Assembly (NCBI GenBank): GCA_029204225.1
Contig: CM055099.1
Coordinates: forward strand, 53,894,454-53,958,453
Origin: Diphasiastrum complanatum
Taxonomy: Eukaryota; Streptophyta; Lycopodiopsida; Lycopodiales; Lycopodiaceae
Direction: 5' to 3'
Length of the DNA: 64,000 nt
The position numbers and the translations under genes are program-made. Of this stretch, positions 1 to 10,650 are shown in pieces. The first letter of the stretch is position 1. Each line of letters starts with the position of its first letter. Below the pieces are notes generated by a model. That model made no database searches. It was not told the origin of the DNA and was given only the letters and a program-made list of their open reading frames with translations.

Positions 1-3000
1 ATCCAAGTGCTAGCTTGGTTTCATCAACTAGCTTGATACAACTTCCACAAAGAATAATGTCATCAACATAAGTTAGAAGAATGACAATATTGTTATCAAC
101 AAACTTTAGATACATGGAAGGATCATAGTCACTAAGAGTAAATCCTAGTGAGATAAGAAAAGAGTTAAGTCTTGAATACCATGATCTTGGTGCTTGCTTG
201 AGTCCATAAAGACTTTTGAAGAGCAAGCACACTTTGGACTCATCCTTGATGAATCCTTGAGGTTGTTCCATATAGATCTCCTCCTCAAGATAACCATTTA
301 GAAAAGCATTGGATACATCTAATTGGAACACCTTCCACTTGAAAAAAAAAGCAAGAGAAATAAGAATTCTTATTGTCACCATCTTTGCAACGGGTGCAAA
401 GGTCTCCTCATAATCAAGACCATGGATTTGAGCAAATCCTTTGGCACATAATCTTGCTTTATGCTTGTTGATGGTGCCATCATGATTGAACTTGATCCGA
501 AATACCCACTTGCAACCAATCACATGCTTGTTGGATGGAGGATCCACAAGCTCCCAAGTATTGTTGGTGATCAATGCATCATACTCTTGCTTCATGGCAT
601 CATACCACTCCTTGGTATTGAGTGCCTCTTGTACATTCTTTGGCTCTTCATGAGAGACATAAAAAACATAATTAGTGGAATCAAGATCCACTTGTTTGCC
701 TTTGTCAACATATGAGAGCCTCATAGGCTCGGATCTATCTCTCATGGATCTTCTTGGTGAAAAAATCCGAGGAGAGTCTTCTTCAAATCTCGACCCCATC
801 ACATCATGATTGTCTTCGAAATCAATAATTGATGATGCATCCATAGATTTCTTGATCTCGGCCTCTTCAAATGATGAGTGTTGATCTTCATGAAAGACAA
901 CATCTCTACTTTCAATAACTTGAGAAGTAGAGAGTATAAAGACTCTATAGGCCTTCTTGGTGGATGAGTATCCAACCATGATCCCTTTGCATGCACTAGG
1001 ATCTTCCTTCTTCCTTGTTTCGAAAGGAATATGGACAAAGCATAAGCATCCGAAAACTCTAAGGTGATCAACCTTAGGCTTCTTCAAAAATAAGATTTCA
1101 TATGGTGACTTTCCTCCAAGAGCTATATGTGGGAGCCTATTGCAAAGATAATTTGCACAATTAATGGCTTCTCCCAAAAAATCTTTGGGCAAAGATGCCT
1201 CAATTCTCATAGATTTTGCACATTCACATAGAGATCTATTCTTTCTCTCGGCCACTCCATTTTGAGATGGAGAGTAGGCACAAGAAAACTCTCTTTTAAT
1301 GCCTTCAAGCTCACAAAAATATTGAAATTTATTGGAGATATATTCACCACCTCCATCACTTTTAAGAGATTTAATCTTGAATGAGAATTGCTTCTCTACA
1401 TAAGCTTTGAAAATAAGGAAATGATCAAACACCATAGATTTTGAAGCAAGAAGATATATCCAAGTGAATCTTGTGTAATCATCAATGAAAGTAACAAAAC
1501 AAGTGGCTCCTCCCTTGCTTGTAGTTGATGAGAAATGCACATCGGAGTGGATTAACTCCAAAGGATGCTTGCTTTTGATAGAAGATCTTGTAAATGGCTT
1601 TTTGTGAGATTTAGCAATAGCACAAGCCTCACAAGACTTGATCTTCTTGGAGAATGACTTTGGCAAGCCAATAGCTTTGGATTCTTTGATCATAGAGAGC
1701 ATGGATTTGTAGTTGGGATGTCCCAACCTCCTATGCCATAATTCCTCCATAGAGAGCTTGTTCACAAGAGCAACATTACAAGCATTCACATACTCATTTG
1801 GATCTAGTTTATAGATGCCACCAAATCTAGATCCTAATGCAAGTATCTCATCATTCTTCTTGATAGTGCAAGTATCAACATTGAATTTTACATCAAGGCC
1901 ATTATCAAGCAATTGGCCAACACTAATAAGATTCTTGGTAAGCTTAGGTACATAAAGAACTCTAGAGAGAGAAAGAACTTTAGAGAATGCAAGCTTCAAG
2001 GGAATGTTCCCTATGCCTTCAATAGGACATTCAAAATCATTTGCAGTGTATATTGATTTCTTCACTCCATCATAAGGTGCAATAGAAGAGAAAGAGTCCT
2101 TGGAGCTACACATATGTGAAGAGGCTCCACTATCAATATACCATAGGCCGTCCTTCTTGAAAGGAGTAGATGAGAAACTAGAGACCATAAGAGATCCCTC
2201 TCCATCACTTGCAATAGTGTCTTCCTTCTCATTGGTAATATTGGCTTGCTTGAGTTGATTCTTCTTTTTGAAGCAATTGGTGGCATAATGACCTTTCTTG
2301 CCACAGTAAAAGCACTTGATCTTCTTCTTCTTCTTGAGCTTGGATGATGAAGCATTAGAGGAATCATCTTCCTCCTCATCTTTGTCTTTGGATTTGACTT
2401 TGTCCTTGCTTGAGGATTGTTGATGTTGGTTCTTGCTCCTCTCTTTGTGCTTATCCTTGGCAAAGAGAGCTTTGCCATCATTATGAGTGAGAGAAAGCTT
2501 GTCCATCCTCAAGAGCTTATACTCTTGTCTTGATTCTTCTGAAATTAGCACACTTTGGAGAGCCTCCAAACTTGGTAGCTCCTCCTTAATGGCATAGGAT
2601 TGGACAAGATTATCAAATTCACTTCTCAAGCCATTGAGAATGACTTGAACTAGCTCATTTTGATTGATGGAATCACCAATACAAGCAAGCTCTCTATGAA
2701 TATCTTTTACTCTCAAAACATAACTAGATGCACTCTCATCACTCTTTTGGCTACTTTGAAAGATTTGATTCCTAAGAGTGAGAAGCCTAGAGGTATTCTT
2801 AGCCTCATAGATAGACTTGAGACAATCCGAAGCTTCTTTGGCTATTGTACAAGTACCTATCTCCCTCAATATCTCATTAGAGACATTCATCTTAATGTAG
2901 TGGAGAGCCATCCTAGCTCTCTTTTTGTATTTTTGAACCTCTTGAAGAACTTGTGGTTCTTCTTCAAGGCCAAGAACTATGTCCATCACGTCTTGAAGGA

Positions 3001-3094
3001 TCAAGATGGACTCCATCCTCATTTTCCAAATTGAATAATTTGAAGTGGTCAATCTTTCACTTGGTTCCAACAAGGATGAACCCATTGAAGACAT
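1..3094 (-). CDS. Ty1/copia gag-pol polyprotein (element A), open frame, runs off left edge
   Basis: Read on the minus strand from the ATG at 3094, the frame stays open to the window edge, about 1,031 codons by my hand translation. Order along the protein: gag with the 'SNYSIWKMRMES' start motif; CCHC knuckle CFYCGKKGHYATNC near residues 261-274; protease DSGASSHM near 321; GAG-pre-integrase LWHRRLGHP near 451 with CEAC near 486; integrase catalytic triad seen as HSDVHF (about 516), KSDGGGEY (about 580) and NGVAERKN (about 614); an acidic linker; reverse transcriptase from WELVDPP (about 845) to YVDD at 59-70 (about residue 1009). RNase H and the 3' LTR lie outside the window. All visible catalytic residues are present, unlike every other retroelement here. 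The polyprotein would be processed to capsid, protease, integrase and RT for copy-and-paste transposition. The family is clear; that it is still active is inference. Confidence 0.93.
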   Translation of the reverse strand, partial: MSSMGSSLLEPSERLTTSNYSIWKMRMESILILQDVMDIVLGLEEEPQVLQEVQKYKKRARMALHYIKMNVSNEILREIGTCTIAKEASDCLKSIYEAKNTSRLLTLRNQIFQSSQKSDESASSYVLRVKDIHRELACIGDSINQNELVQVILNGLRSEFDNLVQSYAIKEELPSLEALQSVLISEESRQEYKLLRMDKLSLTHNDGKALFAKDKHKERSKNQHQQSSSKDKVKSKDKDEEEDDSSNASSSKLKKKKKIKCFYCGKKGHYATNCFKKKNQLKQANITNEKEDTIASDGEGSLMVSSFSSTPFKKDGLWYIDSGASSHMCSSKDSFSSIAPYDGVKKSIYTANDFECPIEGIGNIPLKLAFSKVLSLSRVLYVPKLTKNLISVGQLLDNGLDVKFNVDTCTIKKNDEILALGSRFGGIYKLDPNEYVNACNVALVNKLSMEELWHRRLGHPNYKSMLSMIKESKAIGLPKSFSKKIKSCEACAIAKSHKKPFTRSSIKSKHPLELIHSDVHFSSTTSKGGATCFVTFIDDYTRFTWIYLLASKSMVFDHFLIFKAYVEKQFSFKIKSLKSDGGGEYISNKFQYFCELEGIKREFSCAYSPSQNGVAERKNRSLCECAKSMRIEASLPKDFLGEAINCANYLCNRLPHIALGGKSPYEILFLKKPKVDHLRVFGCLCFVHIPFETRKKEDPSACKGIMVGYSSTKKAYRVFILSTSQVIESRDVVFHEDQHSSFEEAEIKKSMDASSIIDFEDNHDVMGSRFEEDSPRIFSPRRSMRDRSEPMRLSYVDKGKQVDLDSTNYVFYVSHEEPKNVQEALNTKEWYDAMKQEYDALITNNTWELVDPPSNKHVIGCKWVFRIKFNHDGTINKHKARLCAKGFAQIHGLDYEETFAPVAKMVTIRILISLAFFFKWKVFQLDVSNAFLNGYLEEEIYMEQPQGFIKDESKVCLLFKSLYGLKQAPRSWYSRLNSFLISLGFTLSDYDPSMYLKFVDNNIVILLTYVDDIILCGSCIKLVDETKLALG

Positions 3095-3835
3095 TTGAAG
3101 TGAAGAAAACTCAAATGATGAACAATAAATGTTGTTACACACTTTCAATAGGATCCAATAATTGAGTACTATCTCCTCCTATGAAAGATCTTACAACAAT
3201 TTGTGAATTGATTCTCACTAGCTACACAAATCTCTCTAAAACAAGATCTATTTCACATCAAATGATGGAGTATAGTCAAAGTTAGGATCCAACACTCTTA
3301 GCACGTGTAAAATACACTAAGAAACCAAATTTGACTCAAATACAATGATATTTCATGAAACAAAATGGCTAAGATCTCAAAACAGTGCCTAGATCACATA
3401 TAGATGAGATTGGCAAGCATACAACTGTGATTTTGGATCAACCAAGCAACCTTTTGACCAAACCAAATGTGTCCACCCAGGTCTAGGTGCCCTACCTAAC
3501 CCTCTTCAAAAGCTTATAACTTTTGATTGGCTCAACCAAATGGAATGAAACTGATTGCAACAGAAACTAGACAAAAATAGCTTCAAAACAAGCTATCAAG
3601 CAAATAAATGGATCAAACATGAGAGAGAATTTCCAAACTGAAATTGGATGTTCCTCACACGTGTCTGAGCACCTGATTCCGTACAGTACCAGGTCAGACC
3701 CAATCAATGTCCTTTTGATCTCTTTTGATCCAAGATTGAACAAGATAGCTAGGAAAATGGGCCTTGACAACTTCTAGTTGAAGATTGATGAAAATTTTTC
3801 ACTTAGATGGATCAAAATGCATGGTAACCTTAGGT

Positions 3836-3849
3836 AGGCTCTGATACCA
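3836..3849 (-). promoter_or_regulatory. Primer binding site of element A (tRNA-iMet)
   Basis: The minus strand reads TGGTATCAGAGCCT, the standard copia minus-strand primer site complementary to the 3' end of initiator tRNA-Met. It lies about 740 bp upstream of the gag ATG and next to the inner end of the LTR. The 3095-3835 interval between it and the ATG is untranslated leader with no gene seen. Confidence 0.88.
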
Positions 3850-4508
3850 AGTTAAATTTCACACGTGTGGACTGTCCACTACATGTACTTGTGATCTCCT
3901 AAGGTGTGTAGATGCACCAAGATCAAGACTAGATTGAGATTCAAGATCAATCTTGAATCCTATGGCAAAAACACACTACTACATGCATTCAATCACTTCC
4001 AACTCTCACTCACACGTGTGAGAAGTATTAAAAAAATAATCTAAGTAAAAACAAGCTGCTCTCCTTGGGTAGAGAGAGAAAATGCATCAAGAGCTCTCGG
4101 GTAGAGAGAGAAAGCTAGAAATCCAATAACTCACAAAATCCATGAAATCACCAAATCAATTGATTTCAAAATGAGGAGTACAATGATACTAGTAGGTCCA
4201 CGAGCTACCACTATGCTTAACTATGATTGGACCACATTTTGTCACCTCTTGATCCTATTGGATCATTGATCTATGCACTCTTAATTCTATTGGACTATAT
4301 TCAAGCACACCTCAATTTCCTATTGGACCTCACAAGGTTCCACCTCTATATCCTATTGGACCTCTTGGAATCCATCAAACAAAAACTTTACACTTGTCTA
4401 CACTCTAATTAGCAAGTGTTTATCCTCTTACTCTATTTTGGCTCAATAGTGGCATTACAAGTGGAAATGCATAATTTGCCATCTATGCCAAATTTATTCC
4501 TATCAACA
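3850..4508 (-). repeat. 5' LTR of copia element A
   Basis: The minus strand starts TGTTGATAGGAATAAATT at 4508 and runs to the primer site at about 3850, roughly 660 bp. It shares a distinctive block (GCTGCTCTC, then two copies of GGGTAGAGAGAGAAA-like sequence at about 4050-4110) with the 3' LTR of element C at 15060-15120, so A and C belong to one family. The inner end has no clean CA beside the primer site, so that edge is approximate. The other LTR is outside the window, so LTR divergence cannot be used for dating. Confidence 0.75.
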
Positions 4509-4521
4509 TCCTACACCTAGA

Positions 4522-5050
4522 TGCTTGATGTAAAAAACATAAGACCCCTATATCTAACATAGATAATCTTTTTCAATTCTTCACATTATTTGCCAACAGA
4601 TTTTATTCGAGCCTAGAAACAGAGCATCTATTTGAATATCAACCATCGTAAACAGTTAGATATCTACTATTACAGCATTGAAAGGCCAAAAGACCTGTAA
4701 ATAAAAGGCCAAAAGACCTGTCCTGTAGCAATATAAATACATGTGCACTGTTCGTTCTAACACACTCACTCAATCAGATACACAACAATGAGATAAGACA
4801 ACAAGAGATGTATATTGATGAATCAAATTCAGAGTTATAAAAATTCATTTTTGATCAATAGTTTCTTATTGTCTTAAGTTGTCTCTTACTTCCGCATATA
4901 AGTTTTGCACGCATATTCAATCAGAACTAATGTTGTTCTATTAGTACATAGATCAGATACAATTGCGATTGAAGACACTGATATTAGTTTGATTTATTCA
5001 AACTTGCAACGTTTTCTCTTTGTGGAAGAATAATTACTATATTATCTACA
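4522..5050 (+). repeat. Probable solo LTR (U)
   Basis: The 529-bp segment starts TGCTTGATG and ends TATCTACA. It is flanked by CTAGA (4517-4521) and TTAGA (5051-5055), a near-perfect 5-bp target duplication. It holds a TATA box (TATAAATA, 4732-4739) and an 18-bp direct repeat AAAGGCCAAAAGACCTGT at 4681-4698 and 4704-4721 just upstream. No coding sequence or primer site adjoins it. It interrupts the gag of element B, whose coding resumes at 5056. The solo-LTR call rests on the TG..CA ends, promoter and flanking repeat. Confidence 0.6.
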
Positions 5051-5055
5051 TTAGA

Positions 5056-5869
5056 TCCTCATCATAAGTAGTAAAGTTGATTTGCTTGCTACCTTCATCT
5101 CTTTGCTTCTTCAAACATTCATTTGCAAAATGCCCTTTGATTCCACAATAAAAGCATTTCAAATCAGACTTATCTTTCTTTTTGCCAAAAGAGGAAGTCT
5201 CACCTCGTTCTTGCCCTTTAGACCAATTGCCTTTGCTTTTGCCCTTGAAGTTTCCTTTGATGAACATAGAATTCTATTCATAATGAGATGTCGATGTAGA
5301 TCCACTTCCTCTTGATTGAAGCCTATTCACCAAGATCTCTTGAAAATCCACAATACTTGGCAAATTATTTTGAATAGCAAAGCTTTGAACAAGATTAGCA
5401 TGATCATCCAACAAGCCATTAAGTATAATTTGAACAAGTTCTACCTCCTTAATGCTTTCATCAATACATGCTAACTCATCATTGAATGCTTTAACCCTCA
5501 AAACAAAAGCATGAGTACTCTCTTTCTTCTTTAGCAAACTTTGAAAGATTTGCCTCCTAAGAGTAAGCACTCTTGATGTAGACTTGGATTCATAAAGCTT
5601 CCCAAGCCTCCAAAGATGATGTGCACTTACCAATATCCTTGAGAAAGTTCATTGATAACATTCATCTTAATCATGTGTAGAGCTTTCTTTGCTCTCTTGT
5701 CATACCTCACTTAATCTTGTTGAGTTGTTGGTCTCTCCTCCAAACCTACAACAATATCCAAAACATCATTCATCTCAAGAAGTGATTCCATCCTCACTTT
5801 CCACAATGAATAGTTGATTGAGGTAAGCCTATCATTGCCTTCCAACATGAATTCACCGCTTGTAGCCAT
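5056..5869 (-). pseudogene. Ty1/copia gag of element B, broken
   Basis: From the ATG at 5869 (MATSGEFMLEGNDR) the frame shows the copia gag order: N-terminal 'TSINYSLWKVRMES' motif, the UBN2-type core (SKSTSRVLTLRRQIFQS, then ELVQIILNGL) and an intact CCHC knuckle CFYCGIKGHFANEC near 5150. Gag coats the RNA and builds the particle. The gene is dead: a stop replaces Gln at 5711, at least one frameshift lies near 5630, and coding stops at the solo LTR at 5050. The part before the ATG has a near-identical inverted partner at 34768-35330. Protease and pol are absent, presumably cut off by the U and A insertions. Confidence 0.85.
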
Positions 5870-6447
5870 GTTGCAATGACCTGATCTTCTTCTTTCAACC
5901 TGTTCCAATGCACAAAGCACTCTCTTGAATGTCAACAAATGAACTCAAGAAAAAATCACAAAGATATGGAACCTCTCAAATCTCTTCTAGCACTTCTAAC
6001 TAGAAAATCAACACATAGAATAGTGAAATCTTGATCAACCTATAATCTATCCTCAATCTAATGATTCTTGCCACTTCCTAAGATTGAAACACACTCAAAT
6101 GAATTTTAGTAACCTCACAACCTAGAGATCCAATCAAAATTAGGGTTTTGATAAAATTACAAAAAATTGAATATCTCAAATTCTACATGCAATTTCTAAA
6201 ATCTTGATATATCATCTTGTATCCTCCAATGAGACCTTCCTAATGCACCAAAAATCGGCTAATTCCAGTAAACCAAGTGTGAAATTGGAATTGATCAAGT
6301 ATATAAACCTATATTGAGTTTTAACCTACAAAAGATCAATTGTACACATGCAAAAATGCTAATTTTTGAGTAGAAATCAATCTAGCATGCTCTAGCATTG
6401 GTAACTCCTCCAAATCCTTGCTACTGATCCTTTCATAACCTGGACAC

Positions 6448-6463
6448 AAGAGCTCTGATACCA
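6448..6463 (-). promoter_or_regulatory. Primer binding site of element B
   Basis: The minus strand reads TGGTATCAGAGCTCTT, an initiator tRNA-Met type primer site, directly after the LTR end CA. The leader from 5870 to 6447 carries no other feature I can name. Confidence 0.88.
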
Positions 6464-7127
6464 TGTGAAGGATTTCAGATCATTCAAGATTCAATCCATG
6501 TCCCTGATCTTTGGTTACAAAATGGAGCAAACCAACAATCTTGCCAATGTAGAAAAATCAGCATCTACATACAAAATGAGATGCAAACATTAAGAGATAC
6601 TGATCAAACATGAACCAAAACATAAAATATAGTTGTTTTCTGTACAATTACAGTACCCTACTGTATTTCACACATGTGGAACCGAAAATAACAATAAATG
6701 ATTTCTACACATAAGATTGCAAGATAACATCATGAGAGTGCAGTAATGAGTAGTAGAATCCAAAGAGAACCATGTATAATGATGAAATGAGAGAGAGAAG
6801 AGAGAAGATGTGTCTATCCACGAGCTACATCCTTTTATAATAGGTCCAAACCCTATTTGGCCACTTGGCTTTCCCTCCAAAATGTAAACCCTACTATTTT
6901 TGGGTCTAGATTCAATGTACCCAAAGTTCAAATTTGAATCTATCTCAAACTCGACTACCAACTTTCCCACACTTTGAAAAAGTGTTTATTGAATGTATTT
7001 TAAACTAATATAGCTTCAAAAAGTTTATCTCTAAGTCTAAAATGAGTTTTGGCCTCAATTGACAATTTACCAAAATATGACTAAACTTGTTGAAATCTCT
7101 CACGATTCTCCTCTAACCTAGCATAGC
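6464..7127 (-). repeat. 5' LTR of copia element B
   Basis: The inner end on the minus strand is CCTTCACA, abutting the primer site. A minus-strand TATA box (TATAAAA, 6833-6839) lies inside, with a CACACATGTGG motif at 6669. It shares the block CCACGAGCTAC (about 6820) with the LTR of element A (about 4200), so the families are related. The outer edge is set where plus-strand copia coding of remnant O begins and is accurate only to about 10 bp. Confidence 0.65.
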
Positions 7128-7680
7128 ACATTAGCAAATGGCAGAGAATTCTACAATACCTGAAAGGCACCCAAAATATGGGATTGACCTACAAAGCAAA
7201 AATTGAATTCAAGCTGCAACGCTACATTAATGCGAGCTAGGCAAGCTGCAAAGATGACAACAAGTCCATGACAGGAGGATGTTCAATAGCGTGCGGAGCA
7301 ACAATCAGTTGGACATGCAAAAAATAATAGACACTGGTAGCTCCATCCTCATGCGAAGCTAAATATGTGGCAGCATCGAAGGTGGCTAATGAGGTAGTGT
7401 GGTTGTAGATGATGTTGGATGCAATTGGCATAAAACAAAGAGAACCATGCGCCATGATGGATTCTCAGAGTGCCATATATCTATCCTAGGATCCAGTCTT
7501 CCATTCGAAAACCAAACGCATTCCTCTGAAGTACCATCACATTTGAGACTTGATCTTGAAAGGAGAGCTAAGTGTTCAATACATAAAATCTGAAGACGTG
7601 ATTGCAAATTTGTTGACAAAGCCAATGACAAGCCACTATTTACTCTTGCAACCATTCCTTAGCATTTCCCGAAGCCAAAG
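7128..7680 (+). pseudogene. Ty1/copia RT end and RNase H remnant (O)
   Basis: Plus-strand reading gives RILQYLKGTQNMGLTY at about 7147, then SCKDDNKSMTGG, an ISWTC..K block, SSCEAKYVAAS at about 7355 and IKSEDVIANLLTKPM at about 7590. These are the ordered C-terminal RT, RNase H and tail motifs of copia pol. Stops and frame changes are frequent (for example after INAS). RNase H would remove the RNA template. The 5' side is cut by the LTR of element B; no LTR is seen downstream. Confidence 0.78.
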
Positions 7681-7832
7681 TAGCTGAAGTCAAAGTCATC
7701 GAAGTGCTCGACGAGGTGCCATTGCAACCAGAGGCTGAGGTGCCCGAAATGGCCAAAGTCGAAGTCCAAGTGCCCAACGTCTACCCCTGCAACATAGACT
7801 AAACTACTTACAAAGATGACTACCTACTACAA
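7681..7832 (+). other. Low-complexity Val/Glu/Pro-rich tract
   Basis: After the copia tail the plus frame reads a Val/Glu-rich stretch with units such as AEVKVIEVLDEVP and KVEVQVPNV, ending at a stop near 7800. At the DNA level it is a degenerate GAAGTCAAAGTC/GAAGTGC repeat. It is not part of any copia domain I know. It may be a decayed minisatellite. Confidence 0.4.
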
Positions 7833-7842
7833 GACGACTCTA

Positions 7843-8313
7843 TTAATTAAGTAGGTAGATCCAAAGTACTGAACTGAAGACACCATTATCTATCAAAGCT
7901 TCATACTCATCACTCTTTGCCTCAAACCATTCTTTTGATTCCAAAGCTTCGTGCACATTTAAGAGTTCATTAGAAGAAGTGATGAGAGCAAAAGATGTGA
8001 TACCTTCCTCAACTTGCTTACTCTTATCCTCGTATGTGAGCCTCGATGGCTCCATTCTTGATCTTGTGTCCAGACCTCCTTGGAGTAATTGGAGCGCTAA
8101 GATTTTTCTCTCCTTGATCTCACCCATCTCTTTGCCAATAGGATTGTTAGAGGATTCAACATCAAGCTTGTATATTCTAGAAGGGATGTACATCTTATAC
8201 CCTTTGCTTGCATTATCATATTCAACCATTATCCCCTTCAGGGAAGAAAAATCTTCCTTGGTCTTAATTGTTGGAAGAAGGAAATGATGCTCGATAAAAA
8301 AAAATGGCTGCAT
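7843..8313 (-). pseudogene. Ty1/copia integrase end, linker and RT start (N)
   Basis: The 156-residue minus-strand frame contains GIMVEYDNASKGYKMYIPSR (integrase C-terminal region), the linker motif RSRMEPSRLTYEDKSKQ, and the RT entry WFEAKSDEYEALIDNGVFS. The same motif pair occurs in element D (AEPSRLTY, MQVEFDALIDHQTW). It stops just before the RT fingers at 7843, so it is truncated on both sides. The ATG at 8313 is not a true start. Confidence 0.7.
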
Positions 8314-8324
8314 TCTATAAATGC

Positions 8325-9202
8325 ACTATTGGGCTCTATGGAATAATCCTTCTTCTAATGCATGACTACACCTATCAAATTTGAACAAAACTATTGTGAC
8401 TATTGTCATACACGAATTCAGAGTTATTCTAACTTTGAAATCATCATAATCTAGTAGATTGATTTCGTAGACAAACATAATAGAATAAACATTGTTGTAA
8501 TGAATATGACAGTATTGAAACATTTGATAGTTTATACAAAACTATAAGAAAACATAATTATATTACAATAGAATAAAAAGCATTCGATCATTTGGACATA
8601 ATACTGAATGCGAAAATTATATGATCAATTCAGTAAGTAGAATGTACAAATCAAAAGAATCTTGAGCACAAAACAATATGGATGCAACCACATACTCGAA
8701 ACTATCTTTGAGTATGTGATTGACTCTATCTAACACTTCTGCTAATAAGCAATAAGAATTTCTAGAAATGCACTCTACTAATTTCTAGGATTAATATGCA
8801 AAAGAGCTGAAGTAGTTGAAGAAGAATTAACCTAGAAAGTGATCAACTATTTATACTAGTTATGAATGTCGTTTAGGCTTATCCAGATGATAGTTGAAAA
8901 TAGTTGTTTGGTCATAGATCTCAATTAGAGCTATCCATATTGCGTTGTCACTTATCCAGTTGGGATTCTTGGAAACTACTTGCAAAAATCGTTAGGACAA
9001 GTTGTTAGCTTCAAACCAAGTGGAAACAAGTTATGTTAACATTTGATAATTCAAACACTTCTGATACTCTTTGTCATTGTCGTACCCGACTGTTAACCAT
9101 TTTTGTGTATTTGTGCAGACTATGCAAAACATGAGTAAAATTGCAAAACTAGATAGATGAATGGATGTAGATTAAAGATCGACTATTTGGATAAATCCAA
9201 CA
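8325..9202 (-). repeat. 3' LTR region of copia remnant M
   Basis: On the minus strand the LTR starts TGTTGGATTTATCC at 9202, right after pol coding. The same start (TGTTGGATTTA) begins the LTRs of I (34603, plus) and L (59272, minus), defining one family. A TATA box on minus (TATAAATAG, 8848-8856) lies inside. The distal end is not determined; 8325 is the point where remnant N begins. Confidence 0.55.
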
Positions 9203-9206
9203 CTCA

Positions 9207-10000
9207 TTAAAATTAATCCATGAATGTCTTGACCTTCAAACTTAGTTCTATACAAAGTCTTTTGTGTGCATTCAAGTTCAGCGCCTTCATAAAAATATCT
9301 ATTATCATGTCTCGTGTTTGACAATATTTCAAGCTTACCTCTTTTTCGAAAACTTTACTTTTGATATGGTGATATTTGATTTCAATGTGCTTACCCTTGG
9401 AATGAAACCTGAGATTGGCTGATAAAGCCATAACAATTTGATTATCACAATAGACAATTGTTGGAGCATTCTACTTCAGACAAACATCCGATAGTAAGCT
9501 TCACAACCACACTACTTTCTTTTTGGATTGAGAGACAATGATATACTTTGATTTTGTGGATGATAGAGCTATTGAGGTTTGCTTGTGACAATTCCATGGA
9601 ATTGGACCACCATTGGAAAAGAATGTAAATCTAGATGTGGATCTTTGAGTGTCTACATCTCCCGCCCAAATTGCATCCGAATAGCCACGAAGTATGTTGA
9701 GTTTGTCGTTGTCATCTGCTCCATTGGCAAGTGAGCTAACTTGCAATTCATCATATTATATATCTGTTTAGCATATTGTAATGTACCTCTATTGAGTGAT
9801 GTAAATCAGCCTTTTCTCTCTGTCTCTTTGAATTTGAGTACCGAGACAATAATGAGTTTTTATCAGATCTGTCATGTCAAATTCTGGGGATAACATTCAT
9901 TTCACATCTCTTATTAGTTCGACATTGTTGTTGAATAGCATGTGTCGTCCACGTACAATAATGTAATGATGATAAAAAAAATGTGGCACTGACTTGTGTT
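9207..10000 (-). pseudogene. Ty1/copia RT palm and RNase H remnant (M)
   Basis: The minus strand carries LLYVDDTC (RT active site) at about 9935-9955. RNase H follows at 9501-9746 with LRGYSDAIWAGDVDTQRSTS and IALSSTKSKYI, and the copia tail at 9213-9431 with KHIEIKYHHIKSKVFEKEVS. Frameshifts separate the three blocks, and the purine tract before the LTR is degraded compared with remnant I. The N-terminal half of pol is missing. Confidence 0.85.
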
Positions 10001-10025
10001 GATTTTCTAAAAAAAAGAACAATGA

Positions 10026-10650
10026 TTGATTGTAAAAATCAATCTACAAGAGTTATTGATTGCTAGATCTCAATTAAAGTATGCTACTTCCATTCTTGAA
10101 AGGTTTGGCATGAAAGACTGTAAAGGGATTGACACCCCTATGGAGCAAGTTTGTAAAGTTTCTAATGATGGTGATGAAGCATCCTTTGAGGACATCACAC
10201 TCTTTAGAAAGCTTATAGGCTCCTTAATCTATTTGACAATCACTAGACCAGATTTGAGTTATAGTGTAAGCAAGTTGAGTCAACATATGCAAGCTCCTTT
10301 GATACATCTTTGGAAAAGTGCCAAAAGAGTACTTAGATATAACTCTTCTACTAGATTTTTTGGCATTCTCTATCAAGGATCTAACTTGCACTTGAAGGTG
10401 TACTCGGATTCAAATTTTGTAGGTGACAAAATGGATAGGAAATCCATAAGTGCATTTGCTACTTTTATTTGTGGAGGAGTGATATCTTGGCTTTTCAAAA
10501 AGCAAGATACTATCTCACTTTCTACTTGTAAAGCCGAGTACAAGGCATTGACTTCAATAACAAAAGAACTCCTATGGCTAAGAAGACTTTTGGTGGAACT
10601 ACAAGTGCTAAACACAACAACACCCGCCGCAATTTGTGACGTGAATCGTG
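10026..10650 (+). pseudogene. Ty1/copia RT C-terminus and RNase H remnant (E)
   Basis: A 225-residue open frame shows copia connection and RNase H motifs: YATSILERFGMKDCKGIDTP, LIGSLIYLTITRPDLSYSVS, VYSDSNFVGDKMDRKSIS and STCKAEYKALTSITKELLWL. Copia homology stops near 10640 within TTPAAI, before the usual YCDNQSA motif, where the CACTA-type repeats begin. The last ~20 residues of the open frame are therefore foreign read-through. The ATG is internal. Confidence 0.88.

Noticed and set aside
2062-2481. 139-residue basic ORF on minus
   Set aside because: It is a shifted frame of the intact gag-protease region of element A, which reads through here in its own frame.
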